Assembly (NCBI RefSeq): GCF_021869535.1
Contig: NW_026262668.1
Span: 138,433,635 to 138,497,634 of the forward strand
Length of the DNA: 64,000 nt
Direction of reading: 5' to 3'
DNA from: Mytilus californianus
Taxonomy: Eukaryota; Mollusca; Bivalvia; Mytilida; Mytilidae
In this document: in pieces, positions 38,101 through 49,600 of the stretch
Numbering within the stretch: the stretch's first letter is position 1
Layout: each line of letters begins with the position of its first letter
Position numbers and translations under genes: made by a program
Notes under the pieces: model-generated
The model's input: only the letters and a program-made list of their open reading frames with translations
Told to the model about the DNA's origin: nothing
The model's database searches: none

Positions 38101-41100
38101 TTCTGTCTATGTTTATGTCAGTTGCCTCGCTAGGGGTATTTATAACAACTGTTGGGTTTGGTGTGATTCGTGTTGCTCGGTCTTCAGTTTTCTGCTGAGT
38201 TAACTATATGTAATCATACGGCCATAAACAATGAGCAAAACCCATACTGCATAGTGAGCTATAAAAGGCCCAAAAACGACAAATGTGAAACAATTCTAAC
38301 GAGAAAACTAGCGGCCTGATTTATGTACAAAACATCAAACGAAAAACAAATCTGATCTGCTGCATCAAACAATAACCAGAGATAAACAGGAATGCTTGAT
38401 GGAATGCTGTACACCAAGTTTAATTGTTGAACAGCAATATGTGCAATAAAGAATCAATTAGAGTGTTAATAAAAACACAAAAAAAAAACAATAACCACTG
38501 AATAACAGGCTACTGAGTTGGGACAGGCAAATACGTAATGGGGTTGGGTTAAACAAGTTTGCTTGCGCCCCCCCTCTTTCCCTCTAACCTGGGACAGGAC
38601 CATAAGGTTCAATTTCAAGAAAAAGAGTTAGATATGAAAAATAGCTCTGTATCTGTATTTCATCCTTCAGGACATACGAGATACAAGGAATCTTTGTTTT
38701 TAGTTTTATTGATTTTTATAATAATCAAGTGTCCAATTTCAATAAAGAAAATAATATAATAAATTCATATTTCTCACTACATAATGCAAGACCATTTTTC
38801 TCTTCCAGCGTAAAAAAATGGAAGAAAAGGCTGACGACAACAAAGAAGTAGAAAAGAAGAAGTTGATGTCCTTGACAGGTCCTACAACTCTGACATCATT
38901 AATGACACAAGACAAGAAAAGCAAGGATGGAAAGGATTATATTTATGTTCATATAGGTGAACTAAAGAAAAACGAAATATTTGTAAGTTATCTTATAAAG
39001 CTTAGTATACCAGAACCAGACGTAATAAAAATCATACGATCATGATAAAATCATACGATCCTGATATAATCATACGATCATGATAAAATCATACGATCCT
39101 GATAAAATCATACGATCATGATAAAATCATACGATCATGATAATATCATATGATCATGATAATTTCATACGATTATGATAATTTCAAAAGCAAAACCAAA
39201 GTGTGGAAGTCGAATTTTTTTCAATGGTCCAAATAATTGTCTTGATTTTTTCGAAACTGCTGGTGTTGTCCTAGTTTTACTCTCTACTAATTATTATTAA
39301 CAAGACGAAACTATCCACCAGAGAGTTAATGTTCATCTTAATTTAATTAATATTTCAATTTGGATATAAGTTTTTAAATATATATTTACACTTACGAGAA
39401 AGATGATTAATTAAGATGTGTCTTTTATGTGAAAGTCATCTGTTTAGTTTCAATCTATCATACTTGCTTAGCTTACTGTAAACGCATGAATTTGATTTGG
39501 AAAAAACCCACATTTATATTAGAGACAACAGACGTTTACTGATGTTAAATCTCATAACTTAATTAAGAAGATACAAATCAAGTTAAAAAACCAATAAAAG
39601 TGGAAATCGCTATGAAAGCATCCCCAGCTATGCGAATCCACACTCAGTCAAAATATCAAAATCGAGATTAAGACACAATCGATAATTCCAGATCATACGA
39701 CTATATTCTGTTGTCTAAAAATCTAAAACCGCAAAAACAAGTCGATAGAGGATTGAGACACATACACATCATATCGGTCATGCGAGTCGTGAAATGGACG
39801 GAAAAAAACATATGTATATGTTTTGTCGATTTCAGTAGTTTTTCCTCATAACTCTGTTAGAGCAGTTTTTGTGTCAGGAGCACAACCCTGTAAAGAAGTC
39901 CGTATAGTATGAACAAGATCGAAACGTATTAATTGTTTACACCATACGATAGGGCAAAGGCTACTCCTGAAAAATGGGATGTTGACATTTGGATAGTTGA
40001 AATCATCACGTATGTCATATATTCTAGTTTGAAGTCGTCCATCTGTTTCAACATCGAAGAAAAGTTGCGGTTGTATCCTTAATCACAAGTTCATTTGGGA
40101 TATATGAGATACAATTACTCACTGAAATGTGGGTTATAAATCATTAATATGCAAGATGCTTTATCTTTTTGTATTTGAGGTTCTGTATGAATTCTGCTTC
40201 ATATGAGTATTAAAAAAGGTCGGCCAATAGGGATGCACAATTAGTACCCAGGTGAATACCGACTATATGTTGAATAATAAAGGCAACAATAATATACCGC
40301 TGTTCAATGTCATTAATCGATTAAGCGAAAACAAATCCGGGTCACAAACCAAAATCGAGGGAAACACATCAACTATAAGAGGAAAACAACGGAACAACAG
40401 AAACACTGAACTGCAACAAAAACAAACGCCAACATACATAGACACGGATTATTTGATAACAACTGCCATATTCCTGACTTGGTACAGGACATTTTAAGAA
40501 AAAATGGTGGGTGAAATATCAATCCACCAAATGAAGAAATATGTTGTCTATCAAAATGTCCAGCATTTTTATGATATCATCTTCTGTGTATTTATTGTTG
40601 AACTAGTGTGGTTCTCAACAATGCAAGATTTTTAAAATATACTTTTTATAATGTTAATCAAACTTGTGTGCACAAAGACTGCACATATTTAGAACTAAAA
40701 TACGAACGATGGAAAAATCCAGACTTAGACGACATTCGTAATTGTCTCATTGCCTTGTTTAAGAATATTCCCAACAATTATCATACAATAAGTATATAAA
40801 CAAAGCAATTACATGTTTATGTCTACGTTAAATACACAAAATTCTTAGTGTTTTGGTTATATAGCTCTTCAACTGTTTCAGGTCCATCCTTGGCTTTCAA
40901 ATATTCGGCTTTTAGCGTTCCTGATGAAGGTAAATCCAGGAAAGCGCCCTGACACATGACATTTATTATGTGTTGTTTTCATTTTGTTAGTCGTATAGAA
41001 GTTAAAACAAGATATGATGACAAAGCAAAAACAGATATGGGAATAAGATGAAATTTAATATCTTTGTGTGATATAAGTTATATGGTAAATAGGTTTTTAT

Positions 41101-43511
41101 TTCAGAATTTTTACGCTATTTTGTATCCATCTAGAGCTCCCCCACACAGTTCAGTGATTTTAGTCAGCACCGGCTCAACATTAATGCGAATCAGGAGAAA
41201 AGTGTTCTTTAAAATAGCAACAAGAGAAGCAAAAGCTTTAGCCAATAATGTTGCAAAACTTGAAAGGTAATTTATTCGTTACTACCTGAATGTAGTTCAT
41301 AAGGAGTTTGAAAATTCATATAAAAATTAAAGGAATGAAATTTCTTTTTTTCTTCACAATAGTCATGTACATCTACTGCAAATTGATTTCCTTTATGCTT
41401 GTTCTATCGTTTTACCTACAAAATTAGGCAACAGTACTTTACCGATGTTCAAATCTCATAAATCGATGAAGTACATACAAATAAAGGTAACAAAAAAATG
41501 AGAAAATCGCATGAACCCAAATGGAGCAAGATTGGGTCCGTCTACAGGATAAATGACTCCTGCTATGTATGCATCACCCGCCATGCGAATCCACACTCAG
41601 TCAAAATGTCACAATCGGGAATAGACCACAATCGGTAAAATTACACATTAGACGACCGTTCTTGTATCGTAAGATCTAAGACTTCGAAATCACGTAGCTT
41701 GTTAGTTCAGACATAGCCATTTCGTATTGGTCAATCAATTCGTGTTGCTAACAATACATGTTATGTAATGTCGAATTCAGTCGTATTTTCTCATAACTCT
41801 GTTGAAGTAGTTTTGTATAAGGAGCAAAATCTTTAATCAAGAGAAGTTTTCTTGAGAACTGTTACTTTTTATACAACATTTGTGGGAATACAGTGTATTT
41901 AAAAATCTTTTGTATTGTTATTTGTTTATATGCCTGGAGAAAATAGTTAAAACCCATCTTTAGGTTCTTTATTGTAACAGCAGTCTAATCAGATTCGGGT
42001 TTTAACTATTTTTTATAAAATATAAATATAAATAAAAATAAATCTGAAAGTTCTTATACAACTTATTTGAGAATATAAATGAAAGACAACTCTTACGAAC
42101 AATTTTGATATGAAAACACCATGAACCTAGGTTGTGGGGTTTAAGTAAAATATGGAATTTATTTGTGAGATTTCATTTCAATAACTTTCTTTTTATAGCA
42201 GAAAGAAAATGTTTTCACTTCAAACTTTTAAAACTATGTTTTATCAGGAGAGATAGCACAGCTAATTAAGTTTCACAAAGGAATGTATTGTTAATTTTTT
42301 GTTGTGTAGCAAGAAAACGAATACGGCAATCCCAAGGGTTTTTGTACTAGCATGTTATTAATTTGATATGGACATTTTAGAAAGTTTCAGTTAACATCAT
42401 AACAAATATACATTTTTAAATGCTAAAATTAATCAACTGATGTACAGGTGCTTTTAAGCTAGTAATAGTTTCTGGATATTGCTTCTCATTATTTGCAAAT
42501 TTCCTTTAGTTTGTTTCGAGCATCGTCAAAGAATAATTAATGTTTGAAAACTGCACAAATTAATATTGGTATCTTGTAAATGTTGTATTATCTATCTCAG
42601 TTCGAGCGTACTTGGGATTAAGATAAAAATCCAGAGATATGGTATGCTAGCCAATGAGACAACTATCTACCAAAAACAAATGACGTTCATGCAATCATTG
42701 ATCATAAATATAAAAAATAGTGTTAGATTTTCAGAGTTACCATTGGTGCATATCCCGAGTCTATTGATCGTTACTTGACACATGACCTTATATGTCATAT
42801 TATAAGTGTAACATTAATTGAACGTTTTCATTTCATTTGTGTTCCGTATCAGTTTTGGTAATGCTCAATCGCCGTCGTAAGAGTGACCAATATTAGAAAA
42901 CTAATTATACACCCATTTTAACTGGCTTAATTAAAATTTATAGATTTGTGACTGACGAACAGCTGCTTGAAGCCTATAAAGAAATGGCAAGCTGGGATGA
43001 ATTCAAGTACCGAGTTGTACAAGAATCGATTGGACCAAACAAGGAAAATTTGAAAAAGAAGTTATCCAATCATCAAATACGCGTAGTTCATGAGCGACGA
43101 GAAAGGTCACAGAAATTGTTAAAGACACTAAAGAAAAATAATAGAATTGCTAAAAAGATTGAGGAAACAGAAGATAACGAAGAAAGAGAAAAGAGAAACA
43201 AAATGTTAGAAAATTTGAGACTGAAACAGAAGTCTGTAAGTGAGCAACAGTTCCAGTTGTGTAGAATTGTAAGGAAGGAAAGAAACGATACTGTAATAGG
43301 CAGACGCACAGTGACGTCATCGATGACATCAGCACAACCGGTTAATCCAGTGTTACAAGAAATTCGTGACGTTCGGGATGCACCTGCAGTGGATTATTTA
43401 CCGAAAAGGAGAATGTCAAGGAGATATTCACAAACAACATCTTTAGGTGCATGTTTGCCGCTTCCATCCGACAAACCAATACCAAGCAACTTAGCACTAG
43501 ACTATAAATGA
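26174..43511 (+). CDS. CNBD2-like: CNBD2-like cyclic nucleotide-binding domain protein, 12 exons
   Basis: Exons: 26174-26734, 28116-28301, 30065-30234, 30449-30608, 31513-31661, 36511-36589, 36756-36821, 37302-37440, 37997-38091, 38809-38982, 41106-41266, 42944-43511. All introns are GT-AG, the phases agree, and the sum is 2,508 nt (835 residues). Residues 1-187 are basic, Ser/Thr-rich and probably disordered. Residues 188-260 hold a helical KRFRTAV...FNKNLFV segment typical of CNBD2. The first CNB fold (about 280-405) has GRVILRRGHVG, FYFIYSGS-like YYFIYSGS and a phosphate-binding cassette FGELALLQNIRRTAS (Arg369), so cAMP/cGMP binding is plausible. A second fold (about 440-645) starts WIYICMEGKCSVIRR. 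A charged insert of about 100 residues, with seven consecutive Glu, splits it, and it lacks the cassette. The C-terminal tail is coiled, basic and Glu/Lys-rich. Mammalian CNBD2 (CRIS) binds cAMP and is needed for spermiogenesis; a sperm role here is inference. The start ATG is the first in the exon 1 frame; an upstream noncoding exon is possible. Confidence 0.9.
26975..27006. repeat. (AAAT)n microsatellite
   Basis: About seven AAAT units within intron 1 of the CNBD2-like gene. Confidence 0.9.
27225..27319. repeat. Palindrome with 35-bp arms in intron 1
   Basis: The arm at 27,225-27,259 is the reverse complement of 27,285-27,319 with very few mismatches. The loop is about 25 nt. Arms include ATCCAAAATTGTCAA and CTGCTAAGGGTTATT. 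Likely a fold-back element end or a MITE. Confidence 0.8.
27491..27639. repeat. Palindromic fold-back unit of about 150 bp in intron 1
   Basis: The outer arms begin ATTGAATGCTTCTTTT and end AAAAGAAGCATTCAAT. The inner arms pair GTAAAAGCGTTGACCG with CGGTCAACGCTTTTAC, and the apex is GAAGCGCGGAAGCGCTTC. The whole unit is a long imperfect hairpin. It probably belongs with the neighbouring palindrome at 27,225. Confidence 0.8.
28276..28475. repeat. 100-bp tandem duplication of exon 2 end plus splice donor
   Basis: Two copies with a period of exactly 100 bp (28,276-28,375 and 28,376-28,475), about 92% identical by eye. The first contains the last 26 nt of exon 2 of the CNBD2-like gene, its donor gtaagt and intron sequence. 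The second contains the same exon end with a donor variant, gtgagt. The duplicate has no acceptor of its own that I can see. Confidence 0.9.
28495..28860 (+). mobile_element. Mytilus-type dispersed repeat in intron 2
   Basis: Carries gtggtatgattgtcaatgag, CACCGTACGGCCTTCACCAA, AGGCTCCTGACTTTTGACAG and CCTAACCTGGGACAGTGG in the family order, with somewhat more indels than the copy at 10,600. Confidence 0.85.
28916..29230 (-). mobile_element. Penelope-like element 3' fragment
   Basis: Read on the minus strand, it matches the C-terminal RT region and 3' end of the copy at 54,800-55,762. Shared features are the block around GTACACATCCAACATCCAAT (plus strand), CTTGTGCAATGCCAAAAA, and the stretch encoding loss-riddled remains of the NIVYIGTNIDF peptide. 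Stops and frameshifts interrupt it. Confidence 0.6.
29667..29978 (+). mobile_element. Mytilus-type dispersed repeat, variant subfamily
   Basis: The 5' core reads TGTATGAGTGCCAATAAGAC followed by CCATCCAAGTCACAATGTAT, then AGTACGGCCTTCAACACAGA. The same subfamily recurs at 53,738. Open frames on either strand are incidental. Confidence 0.8.
30845..31495. repeat. 57-59 bp minisatellite abutting exon 5 acceptor, about 11 copies
   Basis: Units carry GGTATCTGGAGGTCACAATG, TGTCGAGGTTACGTCAATAA and GTCAACTCTGCAACACGA. The last unit ends about 18 bp before the acceptor ttgttgcag at 31,504-31,512 of the CNBD2-like gene. Any branch point is therefore at, or inside, the array edge. Confidence 0.92.
31780..32230 (+). 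mobile_element. Penelope-like RT C-terminal remnant with 3' tail
   Basis: In + strand frames it encodes FPIVNFPFLCSNIPATPAYG, then frameshifted DFLDRGLLLTRKLLNQ and HHELVDRYEISVSQMT, and then a stop. The 3' tail has TTCGACTTATGAGTTTGAAT and GGTATCTTTCGCCTCTC. The same blocks recur in order at 35,330-36,310. It sits in intron 5, directly upstream of a second, longer copy. Confidence 0.8.
33095..33127. repeat. Poly-T/poly-G run
   Basis: A T homopolymer directly joined to a G homopolymer of about 16. The run length is prone to sequencing error. Confidence 0.85.
35551..35940 (+). mobile_element. Mytilus-type dispersed repeat nested in Penelope-like element
   Basis: A nearly complete copy, from AATAAGGAGATGTGGTATG to GGGACAGTGGTGTAACAGCA. 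It splits the RT C-terminal region between GACGCAATCAC and GTTGGTTGACCG, which are contiguous in the copy at 31,990. This gives a relative age: Penelope insertion first, then the dispersed repeat. Confidence 0.88.
38212..38615 (+). mobile_element. Degenerate Mytilus-type dispersed repeat in intron 9
   Basis: Retains CATACTGCATAGTGAGCTAT, AAAGGCCCAAAAACGACAAA, ACAGGCTACTGAGTTGGGAC and CTAACCTGGGACAGG. The 5' core is missing, and about 100 bp of other sequence is inserted near 38,380-38,480. Confidence 0.75.
39030..39190. repeat. 19-bp minisatellite, about 8 copies, in intron 10
   Basis: Unit AAAATCATACGATCATGAT with alternation of CATGAT and CCTGAT. It begins about 50 bp after the exon 10 donor of the CNBD2-like gene. 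Confidence 0.92.
39590..40285 (-). mobile_element. Penelope-like RT fragment plus 3' tail in intron 10
   Basis: On the minus strand, 40,285-40,205 encodes QHIVGIHLGTNCASLLADLF, a degenerate copy of the conserved GIPMGTNCAPL palm block. The frame then breaks, and about 40,150-39,960 retains YIPNELVIKDTTAT and RLQTRIYDIRDDFNYPNVNI. The YxDD motif is unrecognisable. The tail at 39,590-39,840 matches those at 12,376-12,850 and 41,430-41,870. Confidence 0.75.
40290..40525 (+). repeat. Dispersed repeat of unassigned class
   Basis: Contains CAAAATCGAGGGAAACACAT, CAACTATAAGAGGAAAACAA, CGGAACAACAGAAACACTGA and TTCCTGACTTGGTACAGGAC, which I recognise as a mussel dispersed sequence. The open frame across it (about 80 codons) has no known homologue and I treat it as incidental. 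Confidence 0.5.
41430..41870 (-). mobile_element. Penelope-like RT C-terminus and 3' tail in intron 11
   Basis: The minus strand encodes an LLQQSYEKIRLNST-like piece of the RT C-terminus near 41,850-41,770. It ends in a tail with ATAGCAGGAGTCATTTATCC near 41,562. Same family as 12,376 and 39,590. It lies 160 bp after exon 11 of the CNBD2-like gene, antisense to it. Confidence 0.7.
42625..42720 (+). mobile_element. Fragment of Mytilus-type dispersed repeat
   Basis: Only the 5' core survives: TATGGTATGCTAGCCAATGA, then GACAACTATCTACCAAA. Located in intron 11. Confidence 0.7.
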
Positions 43512-43576
43512 CAAAACTTCACATAAATATACTCAAGAATTGAGATTTATAAGTTTTAACAAATCTACAGATAGTA

Positions 43577-43582
43577 TTTAAT
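43577..43582 (-). promoter_or_regulatory. Candidate poly(A) signal of the integrin alpha gene
   Basis: ATTAAA on the minus strand, 107 bp beyond the integrin stop codon and only 66 bp from the stop of the convergent CNBD2-like gene. It is the best signal I found between the two stops; usage is untested. Confidence 0.4.
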
Positions 43583-43680
43583 GTGTGAACAAAAACCAGT
43601 AATTCAATAGTTGAATCAATGTTGATGTTAACGTTATATTATTTCAAAAATATGAAGCATATTGTGGGTAAGATGTATGA

Positions 43681-43686
43681 AATAAA
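43681..43686 (+). promoter_or_regulatory. Candidate poly(A) signal of the CNBD2-like gene
   Basis: A canonical AATAAA 170 bp after the stop codon at 43,511. Cleavage 10-30 bp beyond it would fall inside the last integrin exon on the other strand, making the two mature transcripts complementary at their 3' ends. Confidence 0.5.
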
Positions 43687-43688
43687 TG

Positions 43689-46600
43689 TCAACTACGTTT
43701 CACGAGGGTGACTTCATCTGAACGTGACATTACTTTTGACAAAGCTTTTGATCTAGCAATTTCAAGCCTCTGCGTTTTTCGTTTCTCATAATAATTGCTC
43801 TTTCTCTTATATTCGTTCACTTGTTCCCTCTTCTTCCGTTTAAAGAATCCAACCTTTAGAAAAGAAAAAAGACTTTGCAAATATACTTTTGTTCAAACCT
43901 TCAGTATGAATCATGTATACAGATTCATCACTAAATTCATACAACAAACATTACATTATTCATTAAAGAACCTTTGTGAGCACGTTCACATACCCCACGC
44001 CCCCACATTGTCACTGGACAAACAAAATCTCACCAGATTCTTAAGTTCAAGGACTCATCACTCTACAAAAGTCAACTGATAAAAATTTTCTTGTGGATAT
44101 ACACATTTACACATTATGTCCTCATTAACTACAAACTTTCATGAAATTCTGTTGTGTGGTTACAGAGAAGTGGCGATGACAAACTGTTGCAGTAGTATAA
44201 TTAGGCCAAAATTCTAAGTTCAAAGGGGCATAACTCCTAGAAAAAAATTGAATCGTAACTTCCTGTTGATATGCACATCTACATAGTATGTCCTTCTTAT
44301 CTACAAAGTTTCATGAAATTCTGTTGTGTGGTTTCAGAGGAGTTGCGATGACAAACTGTTGCAGTAGTATATTTTGGCCAAAATTCTAAGTTAAAGGGGC
44401 ATAACTCCTAGAAAAAAAATTGATTCGTAATTTCCTGTCGATATGCACATCTACATAGTTTTCCTTATTATCTACAAAGTTTCATGAAATTCTGTTTTGC
44501 GGTTTCAGAGGAGTTGCGATGACAAGAACAAGACTGACGGGTGAAAAACATTATACCCACCGCAACCTGGTTGCGTGGGGTATAATTAAAAGGGACAAAA
44601 CATCAGAAATATGAACAAAATTAAATATTAACGGATAGAAGATACGTCAATGACATTGCACCCATATGACATGCACAAACCACTAAAAGTCCAAAAAAGT
44701 TATCGTAGTGATTTATATTGTTTTCGAGAACATTATAATATATATAAACATAGTTAAGATAGAATATTGCTAGTTGCAATCCATTACGTGCCAATTGCTC
44801 ATTTTCAGTTGAAGTATCAAATTGAGAATACAACACTAAAAAATGCAGCATCCTATTCACATATACAAAGAAGAATAATATATGATTAATCTCCGAATTT
44901 GTTTCAACAGCCATCCTTACAAATCCCTACACTAAAAGGAGTATGTCTTTAACCAGGTTGAGAAACAAAGTATGAAACTTGGTAAATAATCAAATTATTT
45001 AATTTAATTTAATGTTCAAAGATTTTTATCGGTGTTTCACAGGTTTTCGGAATATCATAGTGAACAGTGATTAGTATACATCACATGGTTGAGTTGATCG
45101 TATCAATCAGAATACAAATATACAAACCTTCCACATAACTAAACCAATGATAAGAAGTAAGATTACACCAGCTAAAATAAAAATATACAAACCTTCCACA
45201 TAACTAAACCAATGATAAGAAGCAAGATTACACCAGCTAAAACACCCCCGACAATAATCCACAAGTTGATCGATTCTACTTCATGCTCAGTTTTTGCAGG
45301 ATATAATATGCTAGTGACCTATAAGATAAAACATATTATTTTATTCTGACTTAATTATAACTTAGATTTGTGTTTTACTAATAATGTCGCGTACATTTCA
45401 TAAATCAAGGCAGATTGCAATCTTCAATTGAATAGGACAGCGTGCGATCAAGACCTAATGTGGAATTTCTTTTGTCAGGATTTCCACGGATGTCTTTTTT
45501 AAAGGTGAGATAGTAAAAACATAAAAAACAGGGACTCTTTTCACAAAAAATCTTACGATTAAAATTGATCGTAATTTATACTGAAATGTGTATGACTTAC
45601 CGAGTATTTTTACTCTTAAGTTTTTTTGTGAAAAGAGCCGCAGGTAGTTAGCGATCCATGACTTTTGATATATTTTGGATATTTTATTTGTTAATTACTG
45701 TCTCATTGACGTATACCCCTAGAAAATTTCTTTATAGAGTATTTATCATTTTCTTGGTAAAACAAATTCGTAATTGTGTAACTTGGAGATTGTATTTTCT
45801 ATATCATATATAACACTAAAATTCAAATTCACAAAAGATAGCCTTCCTCAATAAATTGTTTGCTCATTTAGTTTAATGTGAAGTTTATTTGACTGTCTTT
45901 TAGTTCATTATTCTTCGGTCAAGTTGTTGTTTTCCCTTTTCAACTTTTTGTTATGCCCCTTTTGTATCTTCTTATATTTTTTTATCAAGCACTAAAATAG
46001 AATAAAAACTTTATTCCTTTACCACTTAATTCTTTCATAGATACACAATTTGGTTGAACCTATAGAATAATTGAAAAAAAAACAGGATAGCACATTCTAA
46101 TTTTTATGATGATGTTGTTAATGGAGCCCGTAAATTCAGAAATTATCCGCGTAAACTTATCGATCTTTTAAATAACCTTATTCTAAAAGGTAACCAACTT
46201 AACACTGTAAGATCTTTGAATGTTGTTTTTATCGGTATACATATATATTTTTTATCAATGAATTAAACCCCAACAAAATATTATTACTTTACACCTATGC
46301 ACTTTCACAGACCTACATTCTGTCGATACCTATATTTTGGTATTGCACAATATCATGATTGTAAATGACGTCTTTACACGTAATCCATTGGATGTTGGAT
46401 GTGTACTAATTTATATTTTAGTCTTAGATACATGTTTTTGTATTAGTTGTTATGGGTTTTTAATTATCTTTCAGTAACTGCGAGTACTCTCAGATCTGAA
46501 CTTGAACTTGATGTCCTTAGGGTATTTGTTAGTTTTTTTGTGCTTTGTATCGATCTGATGAGTTAAGTCCTTTCAACCGATCTTATATCTATTTTTGTTC

Positions 46601-49600
46601 TCATGTTGTGTTGTTACACCACTGGCCAAGCTAAGGGTAGGTTTGGGCGTACGCAAACATGTTTAACCCCACCACATTCTTGATGTGCCTGTCGCAAGTC
46701 AGAAGCCTGTAATCAAGCGGTTGTCGTTTGTTGCTGTATATCATATTTGTTTTTCGTTTATTGTTTTGTACATAAATCTGGCCGTTAGTTTTTCCTTTTG
46801 AATTGTTTTACATTTGTTATATCGGTACCTTTTATAACTAGCTATGCGGTATTTAATTTGCTCATTGTTGAAGGCCGTACGGTGACCTATAGTTGCAAAC
46901 TACTATGTCATTTGGTCTCTGGTGGAGAGATGTCTCATTGGCAATTATACTACATTTTCTAATTTTATATTATAAGTACATTCGATAACATGTATTTTCT
47001 GCTTCCTACGTTCAATTGAAAATATATGCTTTGAAGGTATCATTTTACATTCCATTTATAATGAGTTTACATGGACATATATTGTAAAGCGTATACTAAA
47101 ATTAAACTTTTGCACAACTTGGTTTGTTTTCTTTAAATTATTTCGTAGAGTTAAAGATAAAACAATTGAAATAGAGGTCAACAGTCGTTTTCATTTTGTC
47201 CCGTTATTAAACAAGCCGTTGAGTCTATTAAAAAGAAACACGTACCTTTGTTGTGTCATTACGGAGTAGTTCGAATGGAAAATCTGTTTCAGCCGGGAAC
47301 ACATACGCTGTTGTAGTGAAATATACGGATTGCTCCTTTGAAATTGTAATAAAAAATCTATATTTATTCTATCTTCCTTGTTATTCGTCATTTTCAAATA
47401 CATTTTCTTTTTTTGATTTCTGAAGGTTATATTAAATCTGAATATTTAAGCAACATTTTGCATCTTTCAATGAATTAAAAAAACGCCATGTTGCATACCC
47501 ACACGCTACGAAATGTTACACCATGCTATTGAATATACAGAAAAACGTTAAACATTGATGATTATTAAGTAAAAAGGTGCTAAAAGTAGTTCACTGGGTA
47601 AAAAACCCTGAGAAAAAAAACCCGTTATATAACACGATCGACGCGTGTTTCGTCTACTCGACTCATTCTTGGCAATGTAATCAAAACAGCGGGAAGGAAA
47701 AATCAAATACGAAGGTGAAGGACATTGAAAATCCAAAATTCAAAAAATGAGTCATCCGTTAGATGAATTTGTATTTTTAGTCATTAGCATAATTTGTTAA
47801 TATCAATTTATATAAAATCCGAAAACAATAACCAATGAAGCCTTTATTAGAATTACCTGTATAAATCTAAACTTAGTTGCATCTAATTGAAACAGTACAG
47901 TTATTCTGGTAGATCTATCAACAGCCAGCCGTTGTAATGAACATCTGATATGGAGACATCTAATATCGTATATGTCATCACATACCTGTATTGTAAATGA
48001 TGCCTCACTTAAGTTGAGCTGGCAATAATTATGCATGTTATAGTTAGGTCTGATAATTTTTATGACACATTAGTATCATAATTCCTTTAAATTTACAAGT
48101 GTGTTAAATCAGTACATTTTAACAAATAAAATATGAAATAGACAAGCTCATATCAGAAAATAACAAGCAAGAAGTATGCTGAAATTCCTTATGTTGATGT
48201 CGAGTTCTTGACAATTTTATCCATTATACAACTGAAAACAGACAGTCATTTCTTATAGGCATATATTTTTTTTTTTCGGTTACAGAAGGGGATTAATTTT
48301 TACAAGTGGAGCAGGATCTGCCTACCCTCCCGGCGCACCTGAGACCACCGCCGGTTTTTGGTTGGGTTCGTGTTGCCCAGTTTGGTTTTCTATGTAGTGT
48401 TTTGGGGGACTGTCGTTTATCTTTTCGTTGTTTTCCTTCCATAGACTGTCGTTTTCCTTAAACAGACTGTCGGTTTTCCTTCCATAGACTGTCGTTTTCC
48501 TTCCATAGACTGTCGGTTGTTCTCCGTTTGTCCCTTTGTTATCTTCGGTCTCTTTTTTGTTTTTTATCATTATGCACATTGCAACTTTCTCCGTCAAAGA
48601 AAACCCTTGAATTATTTGTTTTCATAAATCGTAGGTTGTCCTAACGTTTGGTTATAAACGTTAACGATTTAGTTAATGCAATTATAACGAGCCAACTTCA
48701 GTAATACATGTATGTTTACTTTTGTCCTGGGGAAACATGCTAACTTCACAAACATTGAGCGACAGATACAAAGTGATGACTTCGGTCCTACATGGACATG
48801 TACGCACGATGGACCGACAAATGCCAAGTGACGCCTTAACACAGTCCATATGATCCTGGAACGACTGGTACTTTTTGATGACCTCAAAACCTTTAATTAA
48901 AACTTAGAGGTCCTTTTACGTAATTGTGTATGTGAAGGTGGTGTCTCTTTAACCATGGAACGACTGTTGCCATATGATAGCTCAACATTTACAACCTGGG
49001 CTTAATTCAAGCTATTGAACATTCAACACTACAAGCCTCCGAGTTGTGTCTATAAGATGAAGAACCAAAATTATTGACACAAGAGAAACCAGAATCAGAC
49101 AAACCGACTAGACCTGACATCAAATTTAGTATCCTCAACAATTTGATTAGGCTGTTAAATTATGGAACTGTTTTTCCCCATAGAGCTGTCAACTATTACG
49201 TTAATTATCAACTCTTACAATCGTTTTATATAACTGGATTAGTTTATATGTGTTGGAAACCATCTTTTTTTAAGTTTTACGCAAAAAAAAGAAATTACTA
49301 TATCCTTCACTGGTGTTACTGTAGACCCTGTAGAACTGGGTGTTGTGATAACATTTCCATCATTGATATTTGGGTTTAGTGTTGAGTTGTTTATCGGCAG
49401 AAGTATACAGTCAGTTGTATTACTGCTAGTACCAATCTACAGGATAGCAAAAGTTAAAAAGTAAATAAAATTAGAAAATATTGACCAAATATTACAATGC
49501 TTTAAGAAAAATATTACATTTTATAGCAACCTATTAACAAAAAACTGTTTTTCCCTCTAAATGTGATAAGTGCTAGAAATATTTTTAAAACGTTAAGCTT

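Noticed and set aside
40860..40960. Possible extra exon between exons 10 and 11 of the CNBD2-like gene
   Set aside because: An acceptor-like TTTCAG is present, but exons 10 and 11 already join in phase 0 and the joined peptide matches the expected second CNB fold.
43088..43335. Minus frames of 61-73 codons opposite exon 12
   Set aside because: Antisense shadows of the Lys/Glu-rich last exon of the CNBD2-like gene.
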